Origin: Botryotinia globosa
Taxonomy: Eukaryota; Ascomycota; Leotiomycetes; Helotiales; Sclerotiniaceae
Direction of reading: 5' to 3'
NCBI GenBank assembly: GCA_014898425.1
Contig: RCSZ01000003.1
Span: 806,001 to 870,000 of the forward strand
DNA: 64,000 bases
Shown: positions 46,232 through 57,208 of the stretch, piece after piece
How the letters are laid out: the number at the start of each line of letters is the position of its first letter
Numbering within the stretch: position 1 is the first letter of the stretch
Notes under the pieces: model-generated
What the model was told of the DNA's origin: nothing
Database searches by the model: none
Seen by the model: only the letters and a program-made list of their open reading frames with translations
Made by a program: the position numbers and the translations under genes

Positions 46232-47354
46232 ATGGCTATCCTGAAATCTGTTCCTGGCATTGAAGTCAGTATCTGTGTTGACAATGAACCGCTAATCGAA
46301 CGCACCGATCGCAGCGCGAAGGCCGAGCGGAGTACCATCTTGAAATATGTCGAGGTAGTGCCAGATAAGGAATTCACGATCAGAATCACTACTGATAAAA
46401 GCTATAAATGGACTAGTCCGTACATTGTTCTGGACATTATAGTTGATGGTGTAGAAATCAGAACCCTTCCTTACAGCCGCGAGGAGTTCGAGCAAGAGTG
46501 CCAAGCGTCTTATTCACACGTTCACGACTGTATTGGGTCTTACGGGATCGAAAATGAACAGGAGGTAGTTAGCCCTTTCAAGTTCTCCAAGTTATCTGTG
46601 TGTAAGTCGTTCTTCCAATGCCTCCAATTGATATATCTCCTGCTGAAAACATCAAGAGCCCGCGTCGAGGTATTGAGAGACGAAATTGAGAATGATGTGT
46701 CGCGCTTCAAAAAGACGGGTGAAGTAAAAGTCGGCCTTTACCGGGCAAAGTCTGTCAAAAAGCTATCTACAACCCAAGCGCGCAAGCATTGCCCAACTTT
46801 TTGGAAGCAGCCCGAGTTGAACGATCACTTGATGAAAGACGTTCATTGGGACGCGATCAGTAGACGTTTGGAAAGCCAGTCCCACATTGCAACGTTAGTA
46901 TACGCATGAACCACGCTCTAGATTCCATTGCTAAATATTCCTCAGCTTGGGACCTGCTAAACCCGCCGGTGAAGACCCATGTATTAAGACGGTGTACGAC
47001 GTAAAATATATGGATTTCGATCGATCTAGATCCGTTAAACCTCAGGGAGTCTTCAAGTTGAGGTATCGATCTGAAGGTACAATCTTACTATATGATTCTT
47101 ACACAAACGTTTCACAGCTAATTGGTTAATGATATCTTGCAGAATCTCTCAAGTCCCTTCTTATTGTCCGCTGGGATGACGCAGCAATCAAGGGGGAGCC
47201 TGTGATCAAGATCGAAAGCGGCGACGAAGACGTGGTCGAAAAAGTGGCCGAAGATGTGACTGAATCTGTTGTCAAGCGAGAGCGCGATGAAGATCTGGTC
47301 GAGTCATCCATGCCTGCTATCAAAAGGGCTCGATCGAGAAGAAATAAAAGGTAG
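46232..47354 (+). CDS. DUF7918-family protein, short-tail paralogue
   Basis: Four exons: 46232-46601, 46659-46893, 46946-47076 and 47143-47354, giving 315 aa. The start MAILKSVPGIEVSICVDNEP matches the pseudogene's start, so the in-frame ORF upstream (from 46079) is not used. Exon boundaries fall at the same places and phases as in the 36874 gene, and FKLRYRSEESLKSLLIV ends the domain. The first intron (57 nt) is a multiple of three and has no stop, so retention would add 19 residues without breaking the frame. The tail holds three sumoylation-type sites (IKGE 261-264, IKIE 267-270, VKRE 289-292) and a basic end (KRARSRRNKR) but stops before the acidic IDLT segment found in the other two copies. 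Function unknown, nuclear role inferred. Confidence 0.88.
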
Positions 47355-49097
47355 TAAATACATAATGATCAGTTGTATCGAGGTGTGAAAATGGTAGGAT
47401 ATGAAAGCTTAGCGGTGACCCTGCCTCGTTTTCTGTTTCAGAGAAGGATTCCCTTTGAGGAAGGACTATACATAGGTACTAGCACAAGATATTGCTAAAG
47501 CAGTATTCATTCGATTCTCATTTAAATTCCAATCTTTGATCTGTCAACAACACCAACAACCACCGGTCTAAACTCTCGTTCCTGACCCCAATGTTGAAAA
47601 GGCTCGCTTCGTTAATTAACATAATCTGAGGCTTCTGGTCCTACTTGAGCCCTGCTTCTACTCTAAGCCTAGCTTCTACTCCACTCACCACACTAAAATC
47701 TCATTCGCTAGCCTGAGTACCGCCCTAAAGATACAAATTATTTCGTGCAGCCACTGCGTCAATTCATTGGCAATACATAGACAGTAAATCAAGAGGAAAA
47801 GTAAGAAGCGACAAACCCATTCCGAACATGGATAGAATTCATTCATCTAATGAACAATTCCAAATTGTCGAATATCTCGTTCAAGGAACCAAAGAACCAG
47901 AGACCTTTAATTTACTAAATAACCATTGCCTTATAGATCAACTCTTCCTCAACACCCTGGAAGAGATCCACCTACAATCCTCTTCCCATCTACGCCACCG
48001 CATTTCACATCGATACTATTACTATTCAACATTCTGCTAGCGCAATAGGAGATTTATATTCGCCATACAAAGCCCAAAGAATCGAACGAGACATCAAGTA
48101 AACGAGAATATGAATGTCATCTCAATCTACAAGTTGATATGGATCAATATTGATTAAAGTAAACATAGAAATTGACCTATATCCAATGTACCCCAAAATA
48201 TTAAATTACAAGTCAATATTTCATCAATTTCGAAGCATATCATTCTTGGTTTCACTGTGAGAGTTTCTAAGTATCTCGATATACGAATAAGCTTTAGGTA
48301 TGCGTGTAGGCTTATTCAGGTCAGGGGTAATGGCCGTGCGCAGTGAGATGACTCGTTTATTATTTCTCCTTAACTAGGTAGTATTGTCACTGGATATTTG
48401 AATCACTAAGAATGTACATACATTTGAATACATCATCTTTAATTACGAGACATCAAGATTGATGTTTAAATTTGAATCATAGAAGAAAATGTCAATTAAC
48501 TCCCTTTAGATCCAGATAGCATTCTTACTACGAGAGCCTCATGGGACACTCGCATGAATAAGATTGAGTAAATGGATACTTTCTATCTAATAACACAGAT
48601 AATGATACCTGGTAAGCTCCACCGCCGTAGTTCTTTATTGAATCCCACCACAAAAAGAATATCTTAACCCAACCATTGAAAAGTCTTCGAACTCCTCGCT
48701 GAAAGACGCAATGCAAGAGTTCCAACTCAGCCCCTAAATATTTTATGAAATGATACTCTTCTGAGCACCATGTTATCCAACCATGCTATCCAATTATGCC
48801 CTGAATAAATTCCTCTTGTTGTAATAATATCCTCAATTCTATCCATGATACCCAAACCCCTACCGAAATATCTATATGCTCTTCTTCAGTACCCCCTAAT
48901 CGTAAGAATGTTTTGACACAACCAATGTAATGGATGGAAATGGCAATATGACCAGTGCCTATCGAATTCGATTCTACCAAAAATTTCTAGTGGAACGAAA
49001 TCGTAGAAGCACTGTGAATGAAAATGAATAAGCGAACTTGGTAACTTTGATGAATGAAGTAGAGTTTGTAATGCTTCGAAACATATTGATCTGGCTC
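47355..49097. other. Intergenic, no supported gene
   Basis: Downstream of the DUF7918 gene and of the minus-strand gene at 49098, so it contains two 3' regions. A 70-codon ORF at 47828-48040 (starting MDRIHSSNEQFQIVEYLVQ) is the most protein-like piece, but it has no recognisable domain. Confidence 0.45.
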
Positions 49098-51230
49098 TCA
49101 CATCTGATCAATCAAATAAACATGGTCTGCTTGAATAACCTCATCTGACATCTCGTAAAAACTCGTACTCAGGTCGTAGTATATGTCGTCGAAATGATTC
49201 GAAAGGCCTGGAAAATCTTCTTCGCTGAGAAAATCATGCTCCGTATCATTGGAGTTTCTGGCCGCAGTGCCATCTTCTTGATGGGGGAATGTCTCAAATG
49301 ACTCGTGGAAATTTCCTTGCGACTTCAAATTCGGCATTTCATAGGGCGAGTCATTGAATTTGGTGCTTGTTGGATCATCCGAATCGACAGTCGTGTTCGT
49401 GGAGATGGGAGATAGCCCAGCTTCATCTGAACTGTGTGTAGCTGAGCTAACACCAGAAACTACAATAGCACCTGAAGTGGTATCGAGTGCAATATCAGAA
49501 AAATCAATGGGACTACCGCTTGAAGCAGCAATAAAAAGCTCTTGAGTGTTGTCCTGCTGTTGTTCAGACAATTCCCGATCATGTCTTGCATTTTGGTCAT
49601 TGGACTCTCGTTGCCTAGAGCGATCTTTATCCTCGCTATTGTGCTTTTTCTTGTGCCTCTCACAGCTTCCATCAAGACTGATATCGGATATCTCGGCCTC
49701 GTCAATACTTCTTTTCTTCCCCTTTTCTGCGCTGTCAGATGGTTGTGGTTCTTGGGACATGATTCTAACTTGATGTGCAAGGTCTCCTTGTGTTTCAGGG
49801 TCGTCTGATTTATATTGATTGTCAAGAGGCTGAATGAAACCATTACTTGAACCACTAGTATCACTAGGACTGCTGAATATAGATTGTGCAAGACCAAGAG
49901 ATGAAATATTGGAGAAGTTGTAATCATTCGTTGTGGCTAGTGGGAGACCATGATGTCTTTGAGGCATAACTTCCATACCGTTCAAATCGATGTTTGATGG
50001 TGGGAAGCGATGTTCAATACCGTATTGATGTTGTTGAGAGTACTGATTTGTATACGGCAATCCATTTTGTGAAACCGTTTCCCCATAAATTTGTCGAATC
50101 TGTGGTACCATGTATGCCTCGAACTGACCATACGAAGGCGTATCATATGGATAAGAGGAGCTTCCAACGTCAGTAGGGCCTGTTGGCATTGTGATTCCAT
50201 TCATACCCAAGCCTGGTAAGCCTCGTGTATATTTTCCGTAATTTGTTGCGTGTAGCGAATCCATCGGCGTTACCTCACTGTAAGACTGAATTTGGTGTGT
50301 GTCTGGGCCCATTTGATTGCCATAAAATTGATAAATAGTACCCGATGGTGCGTGCTGTGAATACTCTGGAATGCCACCATCATTCTGAATGTAAGCATTC
50401 GTTCCCTGACTGTTGTCCATTGTTTGTCTCATCGAAGATGGAAATTCCACACCAGGATACCACAGTGGATTCGATCTAGTCGTTGCAGAGTGTACCTGTC
50501 TAGGTTGTTGTTGGCGACTTCCATTGCCCAGTGAACCTCCTCCATGTTGTTGTCGTTGGTTGGTATTAGCTAGCGGAACACTGTGTTAAAGTTAGTTACC
50601 TGGTTAGCTTTGCTTATTGAGAGAGCACATACGTATTTTCATGCCCTCGTCCATATGAGTTAGCAAATGGCTCATTTGCACTCGTACTCATGGTGTGAGA
50701 TCTGGTGGGAGTAAATCGACCAGCTTCACTCCTGTTCCAATCTCCGGCTCTTCTAGGTTGTGACTGAGTGAGAGGACTCCCCATTGGCATTGGTGACATC
50801 GTATTCGAACTAGTATTACTAGAGCTCCCCGGGGAACTTCGTTTTTCGGCAGCCATAGTAGTGCCACCCCGCGGATTCTCCAGCGTGTTCCCATCTGTGC
50901 TATCTTGAGCTTGGGAAACTGAACTGCGCAGTCGCTCAATGATTTCTAGAACTTCTGGAGAGGATTGTGTCCTAAGAAATTAGAGAATGGTACACGTGAA
51001 AGTGAATTGATGGGGACTTACTCTGGTTTCTGAGTACGAGCATATCTAACGCTCGCTGCATTTGGTGTATGACGCAAGTCCTTGACATTCTTCTTGCAGA
51101 GAAGTCCAATAGCTTCATCTGTGAAGAATCTGCCTGGTTTACTTTTTTGGGCGGAACAGGGTGAGAGGATTTTGGATGCCAGGAGAACAAACCAAATCCC
51201 ATCATCAGTCCATGTTTTCACACCTACCAT
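49098..51230 (-). CDS. Unnamed disordered protein with conserved-looking N terminus
   Basis: Three exons on the minus strand: 51230-51022, 50971-50633 and 50580-49098, with 50- and 52-nt introns (GTAAGT, GTATGT), giving 676 aa. No named domain recognised. The N terminus (about 1-70) is compact and mixed: MVGVKTWTDDGIWFVLLASK, then FFTDEAIGLLCKKNVKDLRH. It looks like a small folded domain. Residues about 75-90 form a short helix (SPEVLEIIERLRSSV). The rest is Ser/Gln/Asn/Tyr rich and disordered, with polyglutamine-like patches, a basic KKRSIDEAEIS and KKKHNSEDKDRSRQRE region suggesting nuclear import, and an acidic C terminus. The composition resembles a fungal transcription regulator, but that is only an impression. 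Confidence 0.8.
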
Positions 51231-52995
51231 CGTGCCAATTGATAACCGGTAATGCTTAAATTCAAAGATGAAGTTTCAAACTGTGAGATATAGACGTATC
51301 CGCTTCAACCTTGCTGAATGATAAAAGGCTGCTCAAGGTAAGTTAGCGCATATACTGGACAAATGTAAACAGGCAACAACAAATATTTCAATATCTTTTT
51401 TTTCCTTCTGGGGTATGGCATCTCTAGTCGACTCACCACTGCTTTGATCTCCTTTGTAGGATCAGATTATGAGTATCTGTTTATTGTCGTTGCCGCTCAC
51501 GATCTTGTGAATCCGCTCGAGATAGAAAAGAGTATGACGATAATATTATGAGTTGGCGGGAGCCCAGTGAAAGCCAGTCCTGTATGCGATGTATTTTTTC
51601 TTTTCCACCTCTGGATCCTCTAGATAACCCTTCAAGCCAGGAGTCTTGTATCGAGGAAGTTTGTGGCTTGGTACTAGGTCCTTGTCAGAAATATTGAGAA
51701 GAATGCTTGACAAAGTGAATTGGGTCTCAAGTTTCCGAAGATATATTGGGGATCGAAGAGTCGTGTTGTGTGTGATAACATTTGTTGTAAGGATGAAAGA
51801 GAAAGCTTTTGGAAAATACGATTCGAGGAGTTTAAATATGAGAAGATTGATAAAAGAAGTGGTATTCGCAGGACATTCACAGCAATAGCTAGCTGTAACC
51901 GAGAACCAGTTTGCGTGGATTATTCAAATATTGAATGCTAAAAAATCAGAGAAAATATAAGTAAGTGATGATTCCAATATCGTTGAATGCAATAGTGATT
52001 GTAAAATTTTGAATATAATGATTTCCGGAGTCTGCGATACCAACGTCGGGGGTGTAAATAACTTTGGGAGGTCGATTAGGGCGATAGTGATGGTGGCTTC
52101 CTCCTATACCTTTGCTGCAAAGCTAGAAGCTTTTCGATACCTAGGTAGGTCAGATGAAAGTTGTAGTTGTGTGAATTCGGGAAAGAGGAGAAGATAGATA
52201 GAAGATATGATAGAAGACTCCAGGTCAATGTAGAAGGTATGGATTTCGTAAGAGTTCTCAAGCCACAAGAAGTAGACCTTTCCAGCTTATGGGAATACCT
52301 ACCTAGGTATACCCAAGAGATAGAAAGGAAGTTGCGATTTGGAGAGTTGATGGATAAGAAGATGGAGAGTAAAGAAAGAGTCTTCCGTGGAATGTCTCTT
52401 ATTGTCTCTTATGCTTACATATAATGGAAGTGAATGATCCTACCAAAACTAGAACCACCTGCAGTAGATGATCGAAATTTTCAATTCACCGGTACCAAGT
52501 TCGGATGAATTCTTATTTTGAGCCTTTCAAGCTCAGAGGTGATGGAGATGATACTAGTAAAAATGAAGGCTTCAATAGTAATTAAATTGGGTACATTGGC
52601 AGCTTCCTGATCCGTGGGCGTTGAACTAACCTTTTGCTCTTTCTGTATGATGCCGTACATTATCATTCTCGACGCTTCCATCATTGTACAGTACGTGACA
52701 TTCTGGGGCTATATATATATATATATCAGTGGATAGGGATAGGGAAAGTTGCTAAAAAGGGGAACACAATCCATCTATGAATGAAGAACGCATATCTGAA
52801 TATTAAGAACAAGAGTTTGAGGGAAAGGGGGAGCGGGATGGAGCAAATTTGGAATCAATTTACAAAGCACATTGATTGTGTATGATTTTACCATCATCAT
52901 CCCAGTCACATAACTTTTGCTTTGCTACTTTGAGATTCACAATTCATCTCATTTACAAAGAAGTCGAGGACATTAACAATTCAATAGATATAAAA
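51231..52995. promoter_or_regulatory. Upstream region of 51230 gene and 3' region of EFM2
   Basis: Holds two TACCTAGGTA palindromes at 52138 and 52300, about 1 kb upstream of the 51230 start, and a TA-dinucleotide run near 52712-52726. ORFs of 60-80 codons on both strands have no recognisable content. Confidence 0.5.
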
Positions 52996-54515
52996 TCATA
53001 GACATATAGGAGTAAACGCCTCTACACCGTGCTTCCAGATGCCCCACCAACAGTGTACGCCATCATCATCGTCGTCCCGTTCTGAATCCTCCCAATCATC
53101 GAAGCAGCGTTCTTTGCCACTAGCCACTAATCGGTATCCTTGAATGGACATCAGTTTCTCAAAATTATTCTTCATCGCCTTTGTTGCATTGTCTCTTAGC
53201 GGCACTGACACCATCACACGACTGTCTTCACTATTCTTGAGGAACTTCGGGATAACCCCAGCAAGAAGAGGAGAGTGGTGAGAATCATAAAAGGGATCGG
53301 CAACAAGAATTATCTATGAATGTAATTAGATATTTGAATCACAGAAGGGGAAAATATGCAAAGAATACTTGTCGTACCTCAAACTTATCATTTGGGTTTT
53401 GGCTAAACACCACAGAGTGTTCTGCATCACTCCAATCCAGGATTTCTGCACTGGCTTTATCTTCAGAAGTATGGCCGAAAGCATTTTTCTTGAGGTTGAC
53501 ATCCAGGTTTGGAACAATGTCAGGGAGATCAGTCAAGACGGTGGTCTTGTTCCATAGCATAGTTGCTGTCAATCCAAGAAGTCCAGTACCGGCCCCAAGC
53601 TCTAGGATTTTCCCTTCTTTGCAGACATCCTGTTTCGAGAAGTTTCCCTGATGCATCACATCCCTTTCCATGCTCGACTCACTGACCATCCTAGTGTCTC
53701 CTACTATCACGGCATTGCCGTCCATTCTCGTCGTGTCGTTCAATGTTTCGTCGCACTCCATGGTCAACTGAATCTCTACTGTTGACCCACTCTCTACAGT
53801 TTGACCATTTTGTGAAGTTGTAACCTCTTGCCCAGTCAAAGCACCGTTGGAAAGGGCACCGCTAAAATAGAGGTTTCCTAGCTCCTCCAGCTTCTTGGCC
53901 ATTACGAAGGAAGTACCCCATGTCTTGAGACCCAAACTATCACCAGTGAGTGGAGGCTCACACAGTTCAATGGCGAGGTCTTCTGAATCTCCAGATGTTG
54001 GAATGATCCAAGTACGGATCATCTCTGGCATTGCTGCATTCAGTCAGATGATATCTTGATTGTGGTGCCATTCCTCACTTCAAGTGTTCAAGAAATTAGA
54101 TGTCTTACCTGAGCGTCCACAACGTTCCGCCAGTCTCTTGCTAGCAAGCTCATGGATAGTTTCACATTGTTGTTCCCATTCCTCTTCAGATACTCCTATG
54201 GACAACCAATCAAGTTCGCTTCCAATGATTTTGGTCAGATAACGAGATATGCCTTGAGCATCTTCAGATTCTTGGGATCTCCTAGATTTTGAATTCCAAG
54301 AAGGCGGTGGAAGTTTTAGTAGTTCTAACACTTGCAAAAGTTCCAAGTATGATGGGCGTTTGTAAAGTTGTGGGAAATCCAAAGCTATTGCATTGGTATC
54401 GGGTTAGCAACAATCTAAGACATGAAACATTTGAAGATGGTTGAATGATAAACTGACAGTGAATAGGCTTATTGTCGTTGGTGGCCAGGCCATCTAGTGA
54501 CTCATTAGAGGGCAT
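52996..54515 (-). CDS. EFM2-like protein-lysine N-methyltransferase
   Basis: Four exons on the minus strand: 54515-54458 (19 codons), 54384-54109, 54033-53378 and 53313-52996, giving 435 aa. It is a seven-beta-strand SAM methyltransferase of the family-16 type. Motif I is LELGAGTGLLGL at about 255-266. TDLPDIVPNLDVNLKKN follows, then a post-motif ILVADPFYDSHHSPLLAG in the last exon that only appears when the 64-nt intron is removed. The N-terminal segment (LDWLSIGVSEEEWEQQ, then IHELASKRLAERCGRSG) resembles yeast Efm2/YBR271W, which methylates a lysine on elongation factor 2; the substrate here is inferred from that resemblance. A low-complexity insert of about 70 residues (roughly 175-248) precedes motif I. 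The C terminus has an acidic run then WWGIWKHGVEAFTPI. Confidence 0.88.
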
Positions 54516-55861
54516 GTTGAGTGTAGCAAGTGACCACGATAGTCAAAATTACCGACACACAACTTGCTGGATATATGTCCGCTTGCAGAAAATGAGAGTT
54601 TAGGAGAGAATGATTAATATAACCTTGTTATATTTTTAGATCAGCTTCAAGGGGTATGGAAGTGATGGTGCCTTTTCGAGGTAAGAGAACGCAATAACTT
54701 AAGTTCTAATCACCCTCCCAGCTGGAGTTCTCTCTTGTCACCGTCAAAAAGCTCTGCTTATCTCAGAGCCCCTTTGATACGCGATGAAAAGGTTAGAGAA
54801 CAGCGATTTTCAAGAGTTTCTGGGAAGCCAAAACCACAAATCAAGAAGTGGAGAACTTGTTGTTTTTATCAAATTCCGAATGAAAGTGAGCCGTATGTAA
54901 GTACTGCTGCACTTTTGTACAGTCTCACAAGATCAGACCCGCATCTTGATCAATGCCCTAATGATTAGATGAGATTTGTATGAGAAGAAAGATCTTAATA
55001 GAATTCCCTAGCAACGATTGAAAGAGTGAACGAGAGAGGAAAAGGACGGAAGGAAGAAAAGATTTGCTGAAATGATTCTGTTTTCTGACAAAGTGTGGGT
55101 CGTTTAATCCCTTTTCAGTTAAACCTTACTGTTCCCCTAGTATCTACTCCGTACAGTACTTTCAGATAATATCTGACCGAGAATCCAGATCTTTCAATTG
55201 GCCTGTGGTTCACCGAAATCTCTGGTGCAGCAAAGTTTCTCTCCACGTAACAGATAAGAATTGGGCCATCTCAATACTCAATACCAAAAATCAAAAGAAC
55301 ATCAGAAATCTAACCATAAATAATGAAGATACAAATTATGGCATTAAAATGAAGCTTATGGTAGACAAGATTTCATTCCAGAATTTGGGGAGACGGCGTG
55401 TTTCGCTAATCAAAGCCTCTGAAACATTCGAATCCCTACAGAACACTTAACGAGCTTGAGGAAAGTCCCTTATCTCTTGGAAATCAGGTTCGCAGGCTCG
55501 TCTACCTGTCAATAATGGAAGCACCTGGGAATGATACTCACTATTAAGGCTGTCCAAAGTGATATTACATTAATCTCGCAGAAAATAGATGAAGATGCTT
55601 ACCTGTGAGTAGGAGTAGGCACAGCAATAGAGACTTGATGAAATAATGATATTGCGGTTCAAAGATGACTAATCACACACGGATATATTGAGTCAGTCAC
55701 GAGACATGTGGCGGAGATTGCCCAATTGGTTCAAACGACTTCCAAGGTTAACGTCACTTGCACGATATTCCATCTTTAGGACGAAATCTAGACCACGAGG
55801 GAAGACTTCACATCGAGAGATATCGATTGGTTCTCCCTAGCAATACTCACTAGAACTCATC
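54516..55861. promoter_or_regulatory. Divergent promoter region of EFM2 and NPR2
   Basis: 1.35 kb between outward-reading genes, containing TACTCCGTA at 55145. An 81-codon ORF at 55205-55450 is Asn/Lys/Ile rich with no domain. The promoters of both genes must lie here. Confidence 0.5.
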
Positions 55862-57208
55862 ATGATTGAAGGAATATTCTTTGCTCGTTTCCTTCCTCAG
55901 AAAGGTACATGCATACATGTATCTACCTTCAATACATACATTTATTAACATCTTTACCAGGTACCAAGGTCGTTCATCAAAGTCCTCCAGGATGCGTTGT
56001 CCCAGAACCTGACGTAGATAAACCGCGTCTGTTCGATTTTGAAAAGCTGGCCGAATATATCATTCCCCGTCAAGCATTTTGCAATCGACATGTTACAGTA
56101 TGTGATCCCGAGAACAAACATCGCATTTTAGGCCATCCGGTTTGTATAAAAAATGAAAAGTACGAACGCAATGAATTCATGTTCAATTTCTGCATTGTGA
56201 CGAGAGTCGAGGTAGATAAGATTCCTTACGAAGCTGTGGTTAAACGGTTGGCATCAACATTTACGGAAATGGAAATTCAGAATGAGTATCTGAGTCAGGA
56301 GGGTACGTTTCCATGCCAAGATCGAAGGTCGATAGCTGCGTTGTTGGAGATCATTAAGGAGGATTTGAATAATTACAATGAGTGCATGATTCCTGTCGGT
56401 ATGCATTCTGCTAGCCACGTATATTTTCGAGGCCTGTGAACTAACAATGCATGTAGATGATGCAAACACTATTAACATGAAGCTTTTCCCCATCCACAGA
56501 TATCCACCCCCTATAAAAGCATGGCACGTCCCGATTTCGAAGATCAAATTTGCCGAAATCGTCGATGATACCTGGGATCTCACCATGAGGAAAGTTATCA
56601 AGCACATTGACGGCATCAAAGACGTCCGAAGAATCGCTCACGACGCAAATGTTGCTATAGATCTTACCAAAATAGCCTTACAGCATCTTCTCTACTATGA
56701 TTCCATCCTTATGCTCGATATGTTTCTTTTCAGCAACATTTATGCGCCTACATCTGAAATGAATGATTTTATAGCCGATAAAGATGGTATGCAAGATGAA
56801 TGCGCAAATTACGTCTACATCAATGGTCCTCGCCTCACAAATTTTCTTCTCTGTCGACTCTTTACCACTCTTTGTACCTCAAGAACACTGAAGGAATGGC
56901 TCAAACTACACATGGATCAAGGCCTCAACGCTCTCAATTATATCGATGTTCGTCGGTTCATCCAATTCGGTGTCATAAAAGGCCTCATCTATCGTGTACA
57001 TAGGTATGCAGTGTCTTCCATGTATTTATCATCGATTGCCTCTAGACAAGCAATGCATATGGATAGAAGAGATGATGCGCTGCGGAAGTATACGGATGGT
57101 TGCCATTGTTTTGACCAAATAACCACGGTACTAAACATTGGAGAGGCAAAAATTATGGAACGACTGCGCAAATTTCCAAAGGGGGATGTGGAGGTCATTT
57201 ATCGATGA
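55862..57208 (+). CDS. Npr2, nitrogen permease regulator 2 (SEACIT/GATOR1 subunit)
   Basis: Three exons, 55862-55904 (14 codons plus one base), 55961-56398 and 56457-57208, giving 410 aa. The first tiny exon supplies the family's start MIEGIFFARFLPQKG, continuing GTKVVHQSPPG. The second donor is GGTATGC, and splicing joins ECMIPV to DDANTINMKLFP, which matches Npr2 consensus. Other conserved stretches are KAWHVPI, DDTWDLTMRKVIKHIDGIKD, VRRIAHDANVAIDLTKIA, LLYYDSILMLDMFLFSNIY, and near the end RRFIQFGVIKGLIYRVHRY. Npr2 pairs with Npr3 and Iml1/Depdc5 in the complex that inactivates Gtr1-type GTPases and so restrains TORC1 when nitrogen is scarce. Yeast Npr2 is longer (over 600 aa) because of inserts; filamentous forms are near this length. 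Confidence 0.93.
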
